DNA of 64,000 nt from Planctomycetota bacterium. GTDB taxonomy: Bacteria; Planctomycetota; UBA8742; UBA2392. Where the stretch lies: positions 1,876,657-1,940,656 of the forward strand of contig JAOSKM010000001.1 in assembly GCA_027493625.1 (NCBI GenBank), given 5' to 3'. Positions 1-9,142 of the stretch are shown here, piece after piece (within the stretch, counting starts at the first letter, position 1; each line of letters starts with the position of its first letter). The notes under the pieces are model-generated. The model was not told the origin of the DNA and did not search any database. It saw only the letters and a program-made list of their open reading frames with translations. A program made the translations under genes and the position numbers.

Positions 1-36
1 GGTCATCCTCCGGTGGGCAGTGACGCGCCACTTTTA

Positions 37-2229
37 TTATCTGGCGCGCCGCGGCTCAACCGACCGCGCCCGCCGTTCGCCGATCCCGAACATCAGCGCC
101 AGGGCGAAGATGCCCGCCGATGCCAGGAAGCACACCAGGTACGTCACGCCCGGCCCGGCGTCAGGGCGCAGCAATGAGCGCCCGCCCGTGGCGCGCTGCA
201 CCAGGTAGCGGCGCAGCTCGCGTGTGCGCGGCGCCGCCGAGCCGTAGGCCTCACGCAGGTCCGCGGCCAGCGCGATCATCAGCGCCTGCGCCTGCGGCTC
301 GCCTTCCAGCAGCGCGGCCGTGCGTTTGCCGTGGATGCGCGCGTTGATGACCTCCAGCCGTTCGCGCAGGCGCGCGGTCTGGCCGGCCTGGTAGTCCGAA
401 AAGGCCTCATCCAGCCGCGGGAAGGGCGATACGCCGTCGAGCTCGAGCAGCTGGCGCTCGAGGCGCAGCGAATCTTCGTGCGTGGGATCCAGCAGGAACA
501 CGCAGGCGGCCGCGTCGCGCGCGGCGTCGAGACGGCTTGCGCCCTCGGGCGTCAGCAGCGCCAGCGCCTTCGCGCGCAGCGCAGGCGCGTAAACGGGCGG
601 GCCGGCCTCGGCTGCGCTGCGCAGGGCCAGCGCCTCGAATTCCCGGCGGGCCTGGGCGCGCCGTGCGGGATCCTGGCTTTCAAGCACGCTGTCGAACGCG
701 CGTTCCAGCGGCGAGGCCGCTTCCTGCGCGTGCAGCACCAGCGGCATCAGCAGCAGTGAGCCCACGGCCACCGCGCGCAGCATGCCGGTCTCGCGGCTGC
801 GGGGGCGCTGCCGCAGCGACCCCAGCCAGATCAGCGCAAAGGCAACCGCGAAGCCGGCCAGCATGATGTTGTACTCGCGGCGCGACAGCGCCACGGCCAG
901 CACCGCCAGCAGCAGCAGCGGGCGCACCACGCGGAAGGCAAGCGTAAGGTAGAAGCGCTCCAGCCACGGGCGCTTGCTGTGGAACGCCACCGAGACCACG
1001 CGCATGCCCACGCCGGCGCGGCGCGCCATGGTTACCAGGATCACCGCCAGCAGCGCCGGCATCACGGTCAGCAGCGGCAGGTAGGCGTCGCCGGTGCCCA
1101 GCGCCAGGCTGGCCACCAGCGCCGCGAACACCACGCCCGCGGCCGCGTAGCCGTAGCGCGCGGCGCGGCTGTTGTAATCGCGCGGGAGCAGGCGGCTGGC
1201 ACCCAGCATGGCGGCAGCGCCCACACAGCAGGCAAGCGTGACGATGAAGCACCAGGCCAGCGTCACCTGCCGCGTGCTGGGCTTGAGCTCGGGCGGCCAG
1301 CCCTGGAACAGGTCGGCGCCCAGGGCCGGAATCACGTCCAGCACCAGCACGCCCGGGGCGGCGTGCGCTGGCTCGGGCACGATGCCCTGCCGATACCACA
1401 CGGCCGACAGCAGCAGCAGCCCGGCCAGCCCGCTCATCACCAGCAGCAGCGTCATGCCCGCCACCAGGATGCGCGCCTCGCGCCCCACGGTAGCGCGCTT
1501 GGGCAGGCCGCGCCCGGATGCAACCAGCACGCCGGTCTGCGCGCCGATGGCCAGCATGGCGACGGCCGCGGCCTCCCCCCAGAAGCCCAGCGACCAGACG
1601 GATTCCAGCCGCACGGGCGCGGCCAGGGCCGCCAGCGCGCCCGCGCCGGGCATCGAGTAGCCGACCAGCAGCCCTAGCAGCAGCAGCGCGACCACCACGG
1701 CCAGCAGCCAGACCGCCAGCCAGCTCAGGCCCGCCAGGCGTTTGCGCCGCGCGAACAGCACCAGCACGAAGGCAACCGCAACGGTGGTGCCCATCCCCCA
1801 CCAGGCCGCGGGGGTGGTGGCGCCGTGCCAGGCCGTGGACTCGACCGTCAGCTCGCGCGCCTGGTACTCCAGCGCGTTCGGGGGCACGCCGAACAGCGCC
1901 TCGGCGTACAGCCAGGCGCAGGCCCGCCCCGCCATCACCAGCATTACGCCCGCCAGCACCAGGCGGATCAGCGACTGCACGCCCTGCAGCGATTCACGGC
2001 CGGTGGCGCGGTGGTCAAGCTGGCCGGTGGCCAGGGCCAGGCGCGTGAGGGGCCCGCCGAACAGCAGCACCAGGCCGGCGGCGGCGGGCAGGAACAGTGC
2101 GCCATGGGTCAGGATGCCGCGCGTGACCAGGAAGGGCGCGCCCATCACCAGCAGCACCAGCAGCGTGGTCATCAGGAAGCCGGCACGGCTGTGCCAGCGG
2201 GCATGGCTGTATTCACGCGTGGGCGACAT
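37..2229 (-). CDS. polytopic membrane protein of unknown function
   Basis: About 730 residues. The first ~500 residues are a long series of hydrophobic helices, roughly a dozen membrane spans, with short basic loops. A soluble region of ~200 residues rich in Ala, Leu, Arg and Glu follows and looks helical. One more membrane span lies near residues 695-715, before a short Arg-rich tail. I chose the ATG at 2229; a TTG at 2262 in the same frame would add 11 residues, and neither has a clear ribosome site. I do not recognise a family. The layout (multi-span domain, helical domain, final anchor) would fit a membrane-assembly or transport accessory protein, but no motif supports a function. It is divergent from the secreted protein at 2321. 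Confidence 0.75.
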   Translation of the reverse strand: MSPTREYSHARWHSRAGFLMTTLLVLLVMGAPFLVTRGILTHGALFLPAAAGLVLLFGGPLTRLALATGQLDHRATGRESLQGVQSLIRLVLAGVMLVMAGRACAWLYAEALFGVPPNALEYQARELTVESTAWHGATTPAAWWGMGTTVAVAFVLVLFARRKRLAGLSWLAVWLLAVVVALLLLGLLVGYSMPGAGALAALAAPVRLESVWSLGFWGEAAAVAMLAIGAQTGVLVASGRGLPKRATVGREARILVAGMTLLLVMSGLAGLLLLSAVWYRQGIVPEPAHAAPGVLVLDVIPALGADLFQGWPPELKPSTRQVTLAWCFIVTLACCVGAAAMLGASRLLPRDYNSRAARYGYAAAGVVFAALVASLALGTGDAYLPLLTVMPALLAVILVTMARRAGVGMRVVSVAFHSKRPWLERFYLTLAFRVVRPLLLLAVLAVALSRREYNIMLAGFAVAFALIWLGSLRQRPRSRETGMLRAVAVGSLLLMPLVLHAQEAASPLERAFDSVLESQDPARRAQARREFEALALRSAAEAGPPVYAPALRAKALALLTPEGASRLDAARDAAACVFLLDPTHEDSLRLERQLLELDGVSPFPRLDEAFSDYQAGQTARLRERLEVINARIHGKRTAALLEGEPQAQALMIALAADLREAYGSAAPRTRELRRYLVQRATGGRSLLRPDAGPGVTYLVCFLASAGIFALALMFGIGERRARSVEPRRAR

Positions 2230-2266
2230 GTCGGAAGTATAGGAAGCCCCGGAAGCGGACAAGCCT

Positions 2267-2296
2267 TTGCAACTGACCTGCGAATTGAATTAGATA
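2267..2296 (+). promoter_or_regulatory. possible sigma-70 promoter
   Basis: TTGCAA at 2267-2272 and TAGATA at 2291-2296 are 18 bases apart, just upstream of the secreted-protein gene at 2321. The match to consensus is moderate, so this is a weak call. Confidence 0.3.
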
Positions 2297-2320
2297 CAAA
2301 TGATTCCGCGAGGATACGAC

Positions 2321-4255
2321 ATGCACAGACTGTTTCTGCTGCCGCTGCTGTTGTTGCTGGTCGCCACGACCCCGAATGCGCAGGATCAAGCCGACGCCGG
2401 GCTGAAGCGCGCAGGCCTGGTTGTGACGGTCAAGCTGGAAGACGCCAAGGGCCAGCCGCTGGTGGTGCGGCGCGGCGACGGGGCCAGCCTGTTTCTGTGG
2501 CGGGTGTGCGGTGACTACCACCGCAGCGCCTACGCTTGGTACGACTGGCAGAACAGCCGCGTGGTTTGCGGCGGCTACGGCGACCGCGGCATCGAACCCG
2601 GCGAGTACGTGCTGGAGGGCAGTCCCGGCGGCTACGGTCCATTCCGCGTCAACTTCACGCTCACACGGAACGGGACGCTTGAGTACAGCCACCGCTTCGA
2701 GGTCTGGCGGCGGGTCATCACCCTCTCGTTCGTGGACCCGGCCGGCAAACCGCTCAAGGAAATCGCTTCCCCGCCGCAGTACCAGGCAGGCTGGCAACAG
2801 GTTGAAGGCTTCAAGACCCGCCACCTCGTCGGCACCTTGCGCGCGCACCCGGGCCAGAGCAGGTTCCGCACGGGCAAGGGTTTCAGTCGCGACAACCCCG
2901 AGCCTGAGCAGCAGCTGCAGAAGTACGCCACGGACGGGGGCAAGTGGTACATCGCTGTGCTGGCCGGAGCCGACGGTCGCCTGCGTGCGGGAGGACAGGT
3001 GTGGGAGGGCGACTTCAAGGGCAAGGAATGGGACTCGCCCATCGAGGTGGAACTGCAGCTCGATGAGGCTGTGAAGAAACGACCGCTTGCGAACAAGGAC
3101 GACCCCGGCAACCGCAGCCTGCTGGGCGTAGCCGAAAAGGACCGGATCAACATCAGCTTCAAACTGGGTCACGACCTGCTCCGGCCGGAGCTGGATGTGC
3201 CTGCGGAATGGCAACGCAACGGCAATACCTGGACGGCCGCCGTGCCGCCCGGCACCAGGCCCAGGTGGAGGCTCACCGGCGGGCCGCTGTTCTGCCTGCC
3301 CTGGAAGGCGCTGCCGCGCGCTGACGCGGACGGCTCCGTCAGCGTGAGCTACACCACGCAGCACCCGGAAATCGCGGTGTCGGCCGCCACCGCGACCATG
3401 CGCGAGTGGTGGGATTTCGGCCATGCCGGCCATGCAGACTACGATGTCGAGTCCACCATGTACCAGCCGATCGGTGATGAGCGCAGGCTGCGCACGCTGG
3501 TGGGCGACACCGAGCTGGCGGAAATCCTGTCGCGCGGCGAACTCTGCCTGGTGGCAGGCGGGGGCTACAGCCAGGAGTGGTCCGAGGCAATCGTGATCCA
3601 TGGCAACCCGCCGCAACGCAAAGAGGCCCAGGCGCTGCGCATCGGGGGTGATGGCGTGACGCTCTCGGGCGTCGTGAAGCTGAACGCCGCCCAGAAAACC
3701 GCGCTCAAGTCAAAGCGCCTGCTGGAGCTGGAGGTGCCGTTCACCGGCGTAAGCTTCCGGGGCGTCACGGCCGAGGGCAGCGGCCTGCCCGCGGTGTGCG
3801 CAAGTATCTTCCCCCTGAGCGACGAGAAGACGGCGCTGCGGCTGAAGCAGGTTGAGACCGATCTCGCCGCCAGGGATGAGCGCCCCAACATTGTGTTCAT
3901 CCCGAAAGACGCGGCAGAAAGCCTGCTCGGTGCCGACAAGTCCACCAGCGACGCCGACCTCAAGGAGTGGATGGGCGAGGACGTATTCAACGCCCTGCCG
4001 GATCGCGAGTGCCGGCTGCGGTTCGGTCGCTTCGGGGCCTGGTACGACACGCGGCGCGTCGTGAAATCCGATGAGCACGGTTACGTGCTGAACAACAGGA
4101 TCGAGCTCAAGCCAGGCACCAAGTACGTCATGTACGTGTGGGGCGGCTCGCGCGACGACCTGAAGCCGGACGCCCGTGTCGAGTTCACATACGAGGGAAA
4201 GGCCGTTGACCTCGGTGCGATTGTCCTGCCGGATTACACGAAATCAGCCGACTGA
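2321..4255 (+). CDS. secreted protein of unknown function
   Basis: 644 residues from the ATG at 2321, chosen because GAGG lies 8 bases upstream and the protein then begins with a clean signal peptide (basic start, Leu-run, cleavage near NAQ at ~22). An in-frame ATG at 2300 would put seven residues before it. The mature part is soluble, with several beta-rich stretches that recall carboxypeptidase-regulatory-like or Ig-like modules (for example the segment around residues 25-125). I see no catalytic motif and no membrane segment, so export to periplasm or surface is likely. No family recognised; it stands alone between a divergent membrane gene and a repeat-filled gap. Confidence 0.8.
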   Translation: MHRLFLLPLLLLLVATTPNAQDQADAGLKRAGLVVTVKLEDAKGQPLVVRRGDGASLFLWRVCGDYHRSAYAWYDWQNSRVVCGGYGDRGIEPGEYVLEGSPGGYGPFRVNFTLTRNGTLEYSHRFEVWRRVITLSFVDPAGKPLKEIASPPQYQAGWQQVEGFKTRHLVGTLRAHPGQSRFRTGKGFSRDNPEPEQQLQKYATDGGKWYIAVLAGADGRLRAGGQVWEGDFKGKEWDSPIEVELQLDEAVKKRPLANKDDPGNRSLLGVAEKDRINISFKLGHDLLRPELDVPAEWQRNGNTWTAAVPPGTRPRWRLTGGPLFCLPWKALPRADADGSVSVSYTTQHPEIAVSAATATMREWWDFGHAGHADYDVESTMYQPIGDERRLRTLVGDTELAEILSRGELCLVAGGGYSQEWSEAIVIHGNPPQRKEAQALRIGGDGVTLSGVVKLNAAQKTALKSKRLLELEVPFTGVSFRGVTAEGSGLPAVCASIFPLSDEKTALRLKQVETDLAARDERPNIVFIPKDAAESLLGADKSTSDADLKEWMGEDVFNALPDRECRLRFGRFGAWYDTRRVVKSDEHGYVLNNRIELKPGTKYVMYVWGGSRDDLKPDARVEFTYEGKAVDLGAIVLPDYTKSAD

Positions 4256-4279
4256 GCCGCCGGGTGGGCGAATTGAGCG

Positions 4280-4317
4280 GAAGGGGGACTGTCCCCGAAG
4301 TTGGGGACTGTCCCCGT
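4280..4317. repeat. GGGGAC palindromic repeat (REP-like)
   Basis: Two copies of GGGGACTGTCCCC, itself an inverted repeat, stand side by side just after the secreted-protein gene. Related GGGGAC/GGGTCAGGC palindromes occur at 18393-18545, 35369-35418 and 58472-58505, so this is a dispersed family. It could act as a transcription end or as an mRNA-stabilising hairpin. Confidence 0.6.
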
Positions 4318-4378
4318 GGTCGAAGAATCTAGCGCAATCGCCGGGCCAGGACAGCAAGGAAAACCAACTACAACCGCC

Positions 4379-4516
4379 TCAGCGCGACGACGCTACGAGC
4401 GCCACGGTCGCAACGAATCTGTTGGGGACCGACAGGGCCTCAATCGGCCAGCCGGCTTTCAGCCCTGCAGTACCTTCGTCGCGGCCTTCGCGTTCGTCGC
4501 GTCGTCGCGCTGAAGC
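4379..4516. repeat. mirrored oligomer array (GCGACGAC word)
   Basis: The left arm at 4379-4419 carries imperfect repeats of gcgacgac/cgcaacga. The right arm at 4472-4516 carries the reverse complement (ttcgtcgc, gtcgtcgc). The RNA could fold into a long imperfect stem with a ~50-base loop. The rest of the gap 4256-4577 holds the GGGGAC repeat and small GC palindromes, and no gene that I can support. Confidence 0.6.
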
Positions 4517-4577
4517 AGTTGAGTCCCGCTGGGAACGCGGGCCTTCGGTCCCATGCGGACGGGACGTCCGCGCTCCG

Positions 4578-7082
4578 TTACTCAATGCGCTTGATGATAT
4601 GGAAGCCGAACCTGCTTTCGCAGATGTCGATCTGGCCCACGCCCAGGCTCAGCGCGAGGTCTTTGAACGGCTTCACCAGGCGGGCCTCCGCGTCGGCCGT
4701 GTAGCTGTTATGGGTGTTGGTGGTGCCGTCCGGGTTGGCGCCGCAATCCTCGTTGTAATCGACCTGAAGCTGCTTCCAGTCCGCACCCCTGGTGCGGGCC
4801 TGTTTCAGCACCTGGCGCGCCAGGGTCTCCGCCTGTTCCTTGCTGCGGGCTGCTTTCTGGGTGTCCACGCCGGCGCCGTCCCAGGCGATCAGGATGTGCT
4901 GCACGACGGCGCGTTCCGGCGCGGGGTCCTGCCTGGTCGGTAGCGTTGACGTGTCAATGTCCGGGAACCAGCCCGGCGGCACGTCGTACACCAGCTGGTG
5001 GTTGCCGCGGCGCGTGAACTGCGCGTCCTTGATCTCTTTGGGCCCGTAGGTGTCGCTGCCCGCGAGGTCAAGCAGCAGGCTGATGTCGTTGTTGCTACCC
5101 TTGCCGATGCTGCCGTCGCCGATTGCGCTGTGGCTGTCGTCGCCCGCGCAGTCGAGCAATATGCCGACGCTGAAGTTCAGCCCCATGCCCTGGCCGTTGC
5201 CCTGGTACACGTCGTTGCCGGCGCGGTCGATCTGCCAGCCCACCGCCCAGTCGTGGGCCGAGCCCTGCCCCAGGCCGATGGTCATGGTGTAGGCGTCGTT
5301 GCCCTTCAGGTCGAACAGGCCGGCGCTGCTGAGGTGGATGCCCGCGCCCTGCCCGTACTGGCCCAGCGTGTAGACGTCGTTGCCGCCGGTATCGACCAGG
5401 AAGCCCAGGCTGTACCAGTAGCTGCTGCCCTGGCCGTAGATGTCGGCGCTGTAGAAGTCGTTGCCGTCGCCTTCGTCCAGCAGCAGCGCCACGCCGCCGC
5501 CGGTGCCCACACCCGCGTCGTTGCGGTTGCCGATGCTGAAACCCTGGCTGAGGCTCTGGTAGTGGTCGTTCCAGAGCGGCTGGTGCAGGTACTTGCCGCC
5601 CGCGTAGTAGGTGTCGTTGCCGGCGCCGTCGGTCAGCACGCCCACTCCCATCACCTGTGCGAAGCCCTGCACATAGCGCGCGCCGTAATAAGTGTCATTG
5701 CCGGCGACGTCCGTGAGCTGGCCGTAACCGAAGCAGCCCGCGCCCTGGGCGCCGCTGTCGGCGCGGTACTGGTCGTTGCCGCCGTCGTCGTAGAGCTCGC
5801 CGTAGCCGCACAGTCCGCAGCCCTGGGCGCAGAAGCCGGCCGAGTAGTAGTCGTTGCCGCCGCCCAGGTCGTGCAGGATGCCGACGCCCAAGAAACCGAA
5901 GCCCTGGGTGAAGTCGCCGCCCTCGTAGCGGTCGTTGCCGGAAAGATCGAGCACGAAGCTGATGGGTGCTTTGCCCTCAAGGCCGATGCCGCAGGCCACA
6001 CGGCCGCGATAAACGTCATCGCCGCCCAGGTCGATGATGCCGATGAAGTCGTCGCCCTCATAAGTGTTGGGGCCGGTCCCGCCGATCACCACCTTGCCCC
6101 ATTTGCTCTGCCAGGCGGAAACCACGGCGCCGGTGACGCCGGGGACGGTGTGGTTAAACGTGCCCTTGGTGGTGTCGAACTTCATGTCCACTTCCGACTT
6201 CCACTGCGCAGCGCGGTCAGCCAGGATCGAGCTGACGCGAGCGGCCGCGACCAGAATGCCTTCCAGGTGTGCGCGGGAGCCCTGTTCGAACACGTCGTAC
6301 TCGCCCTCGGCGCGCACACCGCCGGGGATGATGATGTCGGATTCGGCCACGAGGTTGGCAACTTCGCCGGCCAGCACCCGCATCTCCGCTTTGCTGAGGT
6401 ACGTGCCCTTGCGCGTCAGCGAGTGCGCGGCCGCGGTGAATGAGCCGCTGAGTTCCACGCGGCCGGTGATTTCCAGCCCACTGTCCGGAATCAGCGGCTG
6501 AGGATCCTCACCGAACAGCGCGCGGTTCTCGGCCTCGTCGATCGCCTTTGCGGTGCGGGCGTCTTCTTCTTTCAGCTTCTTGAACTCCTTGCTCTCGCGG
6601 TCGCCCTTGAAGGCCTTGATCTGCCTGGCGACCGTGATCGCATCGTCCCACAGTTTTCGCAGCTGGCTGCCGTCGGCCTGCAGCTCCTCGGCCGTCCAAC
6701 GCTTCCCGGGCAGATCCAGCAGACTCGTGGCGTGCATGCAGCGGTGTGTTGCGGCTGACTTGCTGGCGAACCTGTCGGCCGCCTGCTCGGCCATGCCGGG
6801 CACGGCGAGCGGGTCGTCCAGGGCCTTGTCACAGATGCTGAGGCGCAGGATGTCGTCGGGACGGTGCTTCTTCTGGTAGTTGAGGTCTTCGGGCTTGAGG
6901 TTGATGCAGTCCAGGGCGGCCTGCAGGTGCTCGTAGTCATCGGCGGTCAGGAACTTGCCGGGGGTGAAGCTCCAGGCCGGCCTGGCCTCGGGCTTCGGGT
7001 CCGCCTGCTGGGCAGTTCCGGGGCGGGTCGTGCAGAAAAACAGCACCGCCGCCAACAAACTGACTAGCACGGGTTTGCCCAT
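4578..7082 (-). CDS. secreted GND-repeat protein with C-terminal parvulin domain
   Basis: 834 residues. A signal peptide (~1-24, ending at TAQQ) is followed by an uncharacterised region to ~330. Next come about eleven repeats of ~30-35 residues (~330-690) with the pattern D-x-G-G-N-D-x-Y followed by QG and Gly-rich turns. They recall RTX-like calcium-binding beta-rolls but have much longer spacing. The last ~115 residues (from about VVQHILIAW to FGFHIIKRIE) are a PpiC/parvulin-type peptidyl-prolyl isomerase: the VQHILI start, the GAD-x-QL segment and the closing GFHIIKR are family hallmarks. Export to periplasm or surface is likely. A repeat solenoid fused to a parvulin is uncommon; the isomerase may fold the protein's own repeats or a partner. 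The isomerase assignment is firm, the repeat fold is inferred. Confidence 0.85.
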   Translation of the reverse strand: MGKPVLVSLLAAVLFFCTTRPGTAQQADPKPEARPAWSFTPGKFLTADDYEHLQAALDCINLKPEDLNYQKKHRPDDILRLSICDKALDDPLAVPGMAEQAADRFASKSAATHRCMHATSLLDLPGKRWTAEELQADGSQLRKLWDDAITVARQIKAFKGDRESKEFKKLKEEDARTAKAIDEAENRALFGEDPQPLIPDSGLEITGRVELSGSFTAAAHSLTRKGTYLSKAEMRVLAGEVANLVAESDIIIPGGVRAEGEYDVFEQGSRAHLEGILVAAARVSSILADRAAQWKSEVDMKFDTTKGTFNHTVPGVTGAVVSAWQSKWGKVVIGGTGPNTYEGDDFIGIIDLGGDDVYRGRVACGIGLEGKAPISFVLDLSGNDRYEGGDFTQGFGFLGVGILHDLGGGNDYYSAGFCAQGCGLCGYGELYDDGGNDQYRADSGAQGAGCFGYGQLTDVAGNDTYYGARYVQGFAQVMGVGVLTDGAGNDTYYAGGKYLHQPLWNDHYQSLSQGFSIGNRNDAGVGTGGGVALLLDEGDGNDFYSADIYGQGSSYWYSLGFLVDTGGNDVYTLGQYGQGAGIHLSSAGLFDLKGNDAYTMTIGLGQGSAHDWAVGWQIDRAGNDVYQGNGQGMGLNFSVGILLDCAGDDSHSAIGDGSIGKGSNNDISLLLDLAGSDTYGPKEIKDAQFTRRGNHQLVYDVPPGWFPDIDTSTLPTRQDPAPERAVVQHILIAWDGAGVDTQKAARSKEQAETLARQVLKQARTRGADWKQLQVDYNEDCGANPDGTTNTHNSYTADAEARLVKPFKDLALSLGVGQIDICESRFGFHIIKRIE
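4946..4957. repeat. TTGAC-NN-GTCAA palindrome, site 1
   Basis: TTGACGTGTCAA lies inside the GND-repeat/parvulin gene, where it encodes Ile-Asp-Thr-Ser-Thr. It is one of eight such 12-mers in the window, against ~0.06 expected for ten fixed bases in 64 kb at equal base use. Confidence 0.6.
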
Positions 7083-7203
7083 GGGTTACAACCTTCCTAC
7101 AATCCGCACGCGTTGCTATGTAGTCTGGCGCGGCGGTTGGTAGACTCCGTCGCTTGTTTATACCGCCCACTGGCAGAGGGTGAAAGCAGTTCTGGAAGCC
7201 GCT

Positions 7204-7968
7204 ATGTTCGATTTCGCCGGCAAAAAGGTTTTCATCACGGGCGGCACGCGTGGTATCGGTCTTTGCGTGGCCGTCAAAATGGCCAAGGCCGGCGCCGACG
7301 TCGCCGTCAACTACCTGCGTAACCGCTCCGCGGCCGATGAGGCCCGCGCCGCGATCCTGGACGCCTCGGGCGGCAAAGAGCCGCTGTTGCTGAAAGGCAA
7401 CGTCGCCAAGGATGAGGACATCCAGAAGATGTTCTCGGAAATCGGCGACAAGTGGGGCGGCCTGAACTTCCTGATCAGCAACGCGGCCTCGGGCGTGCTG
7501 AAGCCCAGCCGCGAACTCACGCACCATCACTGGCAATGGACCATGGACATCAACGCCTACGCGTTGCTGCCCCTCTCGCGCCATGCCATTCCTTTAATGA
7601 AGGGCAACGGCCGCATCATCGCCGTCAGCAGCCTGGGCAGTATCCGCGCCTTCCAGAACTACGCGGCGGTGGGCGCTTCCAAGGGCGCGCTGGAGAGCCT
7701 GGTGCGCCACCTGTGTGTGGAGTACGCCAGCCAGGGCATCAACGTGAACGCAGTCAGCGCCAGCGTAGTGGACACGGACGCGCTGAAGCACTTCCCCAAC
7801 CGCGAGGCGATGATCGAGGAATCGCTGCAGTGGATGCCGGCCAAGAAGCTGGTAACGCCCGAAAACGTCGCCGACGCCGTGATGCTGATGTGCAGCGAGT
7901 ACACCAGCATGGTCCACGGCCACACCTTCATCGTGGACGGCGGCCTGTCGATTATGCTGCCGGGCTAA
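7204..7968 (+). CDS. fabL: enoyl-[acyl-carrier-protein] reductase, FabL type (SDR)
   Basis: 254 residues, a short-chain dehydrogenase that reduces the enoyl-ACP double bond in the last step of each fatty-acid elongation cycle. The N-terminal TGGTRGIG binds NAD(P)H. The catalytic pair is Tyr-x6-Lys (YAAVGASK), the spacing of enoyl reductases such as FabI/FabL, rather than the Tyr-x3-Lys of ordinary SDRs. The segments SNAASGVLKPSRELT and VDTDALKHFPNRE are very close to Bacillus FabL as I know it. The ATG at 7204 was chosen over 7180 because GGAAG lies upstream and the Rossmann fold then starts at once. It is monocistronic, between a leftward gene and a lipoprotein gene. Confidence 0.88.
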   Translation: MFDFAGKKVFITGGTRGIGLCVAVKMAKAGADVAVNYLRNRSAADEARAAILDASGGKEPLLLKGNVAKDEDIQKMFSEIGDKWGGLNFLISNAASGVLKPSRELTHHHWQWTMDINAYALLPLSRHAIPLMKGNGRIIAVSSLGSIRAFQNYAAVGASKGALESLVRHLCVEYASQGINVNAVSASVVDTDALKHFPNREAMIEESLQWMPAKKLVTPENVADAVMLMCSEYTSMVHGHTFIVDGGLSIMLPG

Positions 7969-8060
7969 AGTTTGGCTGAATTGAGATTGCTTGAGGCAGG
8001 GTGCCCCGGCATCCTGCCTTGCCCTTTGACTTCGCTCACATACTTGAACCGGAGAAGACC

Positions 8061-8486
8061 ATGACCCGCTACGTGTCGTTCGCCATGCTGCTTGCCTGCC
8101 TGCTCACGTTCAGCGCGTGCGGCGCCGACTACAGCACGCCCGAAGCCACCGCCCAGAATTTCGTGAAGGCCATGAACGCGGAAGACGTGGACGCCGCCGC
8201 GGACTGCTTCGTCGCCGCGGAGCGCGAAAAGGCGCGCGAGGAATGGAAGAAGTCCAACGAGAAGCGCAAGCAGGAAGGCAAGGAGATGCAGACCGAGATG
8301 TCGTTCAAGTCGATCGAAAAAGACGGCAACTGGACCCTGGCGGTGATGAGCATGAAAGACAAGGAGAACGGGAAAAGCTTCGACATGAAGATGGTGATCG
8401 TTGAAGAAGACGGCGGCTGGAAGCTCAGCGACAAGAAGAGCGAGGAGTACCAGAAGGCCAAGCTGGAAGAGATGTTCAAGAAGTAG
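8061..8486 (+). CDS. small lipoprotein, DUF4878/NTF2-like
   Basis: 141 residues. The signal peptide ends in a lipobox (FSAC, Cys20), so a lipid-anchored envelope protein is expected. The mature part begins with a pattern typical of DUF4878-like proteins (TPEATAQNFVKAMNAEDVD), a cone-like NTF2 fold with no known enzymatic role, and is very rich in Lys and Glu. The ATG at 8061 has GGAG upstream. The following gene at 8585 is a diverged copy of the same type (SPEQAATMFLEALQSGDRED), so this looks like a tandem duplication separated by a terminator. Function unknown. Confidence 0.8.
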   Translation: MTRYVSFAMLLACLLTFSACGADYSTPEATAQNFVKAMNAEDVDAAADCFVAAEREKAREEWKKSNEKRKQEGKEMQTEMSFKSIEKDGNWTLAVMSMKDKENGKSFDMKMVIVEEDGGWKLSDKKSEEYQKAKLEEMFKK

Positions 8487-8518
8487 CGCGAATCGCGCCG
8501 GCGCAATCGCGAATAGGC

Positions 8519-8550
8519 AAGGCGGGGCTCACGGGCCCCGCCTTCTTCCG
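8519..8550 (+). terminator. intrinsic terminator after lipoprotein gene
   Basis: Stem AAGGCGGGGC (8519-8528) pairs with GCCCCGCCTT (8535-8544) across a six-base loop, followed by a short pyrimidine/T stretch. It sits 33 bases past the stop at 8486. Confidence 0.7.
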
Positions 8551-8584
8551 TTTCCGCCGCGTCTACCCGATCTACACTTGGGCT

Positions 8585-9001
8585 ATGAAAAACACCTGCG
8601 CCCTGCTGCTGATCTGCCTGCTGCTGGCCGCCTGTGGCGGTGACGAAGGCGCCGAGTCGCCCGAGCAGGCGGCAACCATGTTCCTTGAAGCGCTGCAGTC
8701 CGGCGACCGCGAAGACATCTACAAGGCCATCACGCGCGCCGAGGGCGAAAGCTTCCAGAAAATCGACGACCGCCTCGACTACAACCGCTGGGACGACAGC
8801 AACATCGAGGAGTTCAAGATCGTCGGCACGGAACTGGACGGCAACCGAGCCAAGGTGACCGTGCTGATCACGCGCGAAATCGACGACAAGCCGGTCGCCG
8901 CCGAAGAACTGGTGGTCTGCGTGCAGGAGCGCAACCGCTGGAAGGTCACCTTTTCCGCCTCGTCCAAGACCTTCATGCCCTCCGGCAAGAAGCCGGACTG
9001 A
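8585..9001 (+). CDS. small lipoprotein, paralogue of the preceding gene
   Basis: 138 residues with a lipoprotein signal (LLLAAC, Cys17). The start of the mature domain matches that of the gene at 8061 in layout: Pro-Glu, then an alternating helix ending in a gene-specific acidic turn. It is another DUF4878/NTF2-like envelope lipoprotein. The two share little identity beyond this framework. No catalytic residues are visible. It is followed by a 141-base gap and the molybdenum-cofactor gene, with no terminator I can point to. Confidence 0.78.
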   Translation: MKNTCALLLICLLLAACGGDEGAESPEQAATMFLEALQSGDREDIYKAITRAEGESFQKIDDRLDYNRWDDSNIEEFKIVGTELDGNRAKVTVLITREIDDKPVAAEELVVCVQERNRWKVTFSASSKTFMPSGKKPD

Positions 9002-9142
9002 TACGCCACCAACCAGGTGCCGCGACAGTCGAAGGTGTTGAACGACGCGGTTTGCACTTCACGACAGGGTGCAACTGGCGGAGAAATCGCCGGACGCCGG
9101 ACTAGCGTTGGCCCGGGCGCGGCCGCAACCTATCCTGCAGCC

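Noticed and set aside
4998..6443. A 481-codon rightward open frame
   Set aside because: It is antisense to the GND-repeat gene, rich in Val/Ala repeats as expected from the complement of a Gly/Asp repeat, with no ribosome site or family match.
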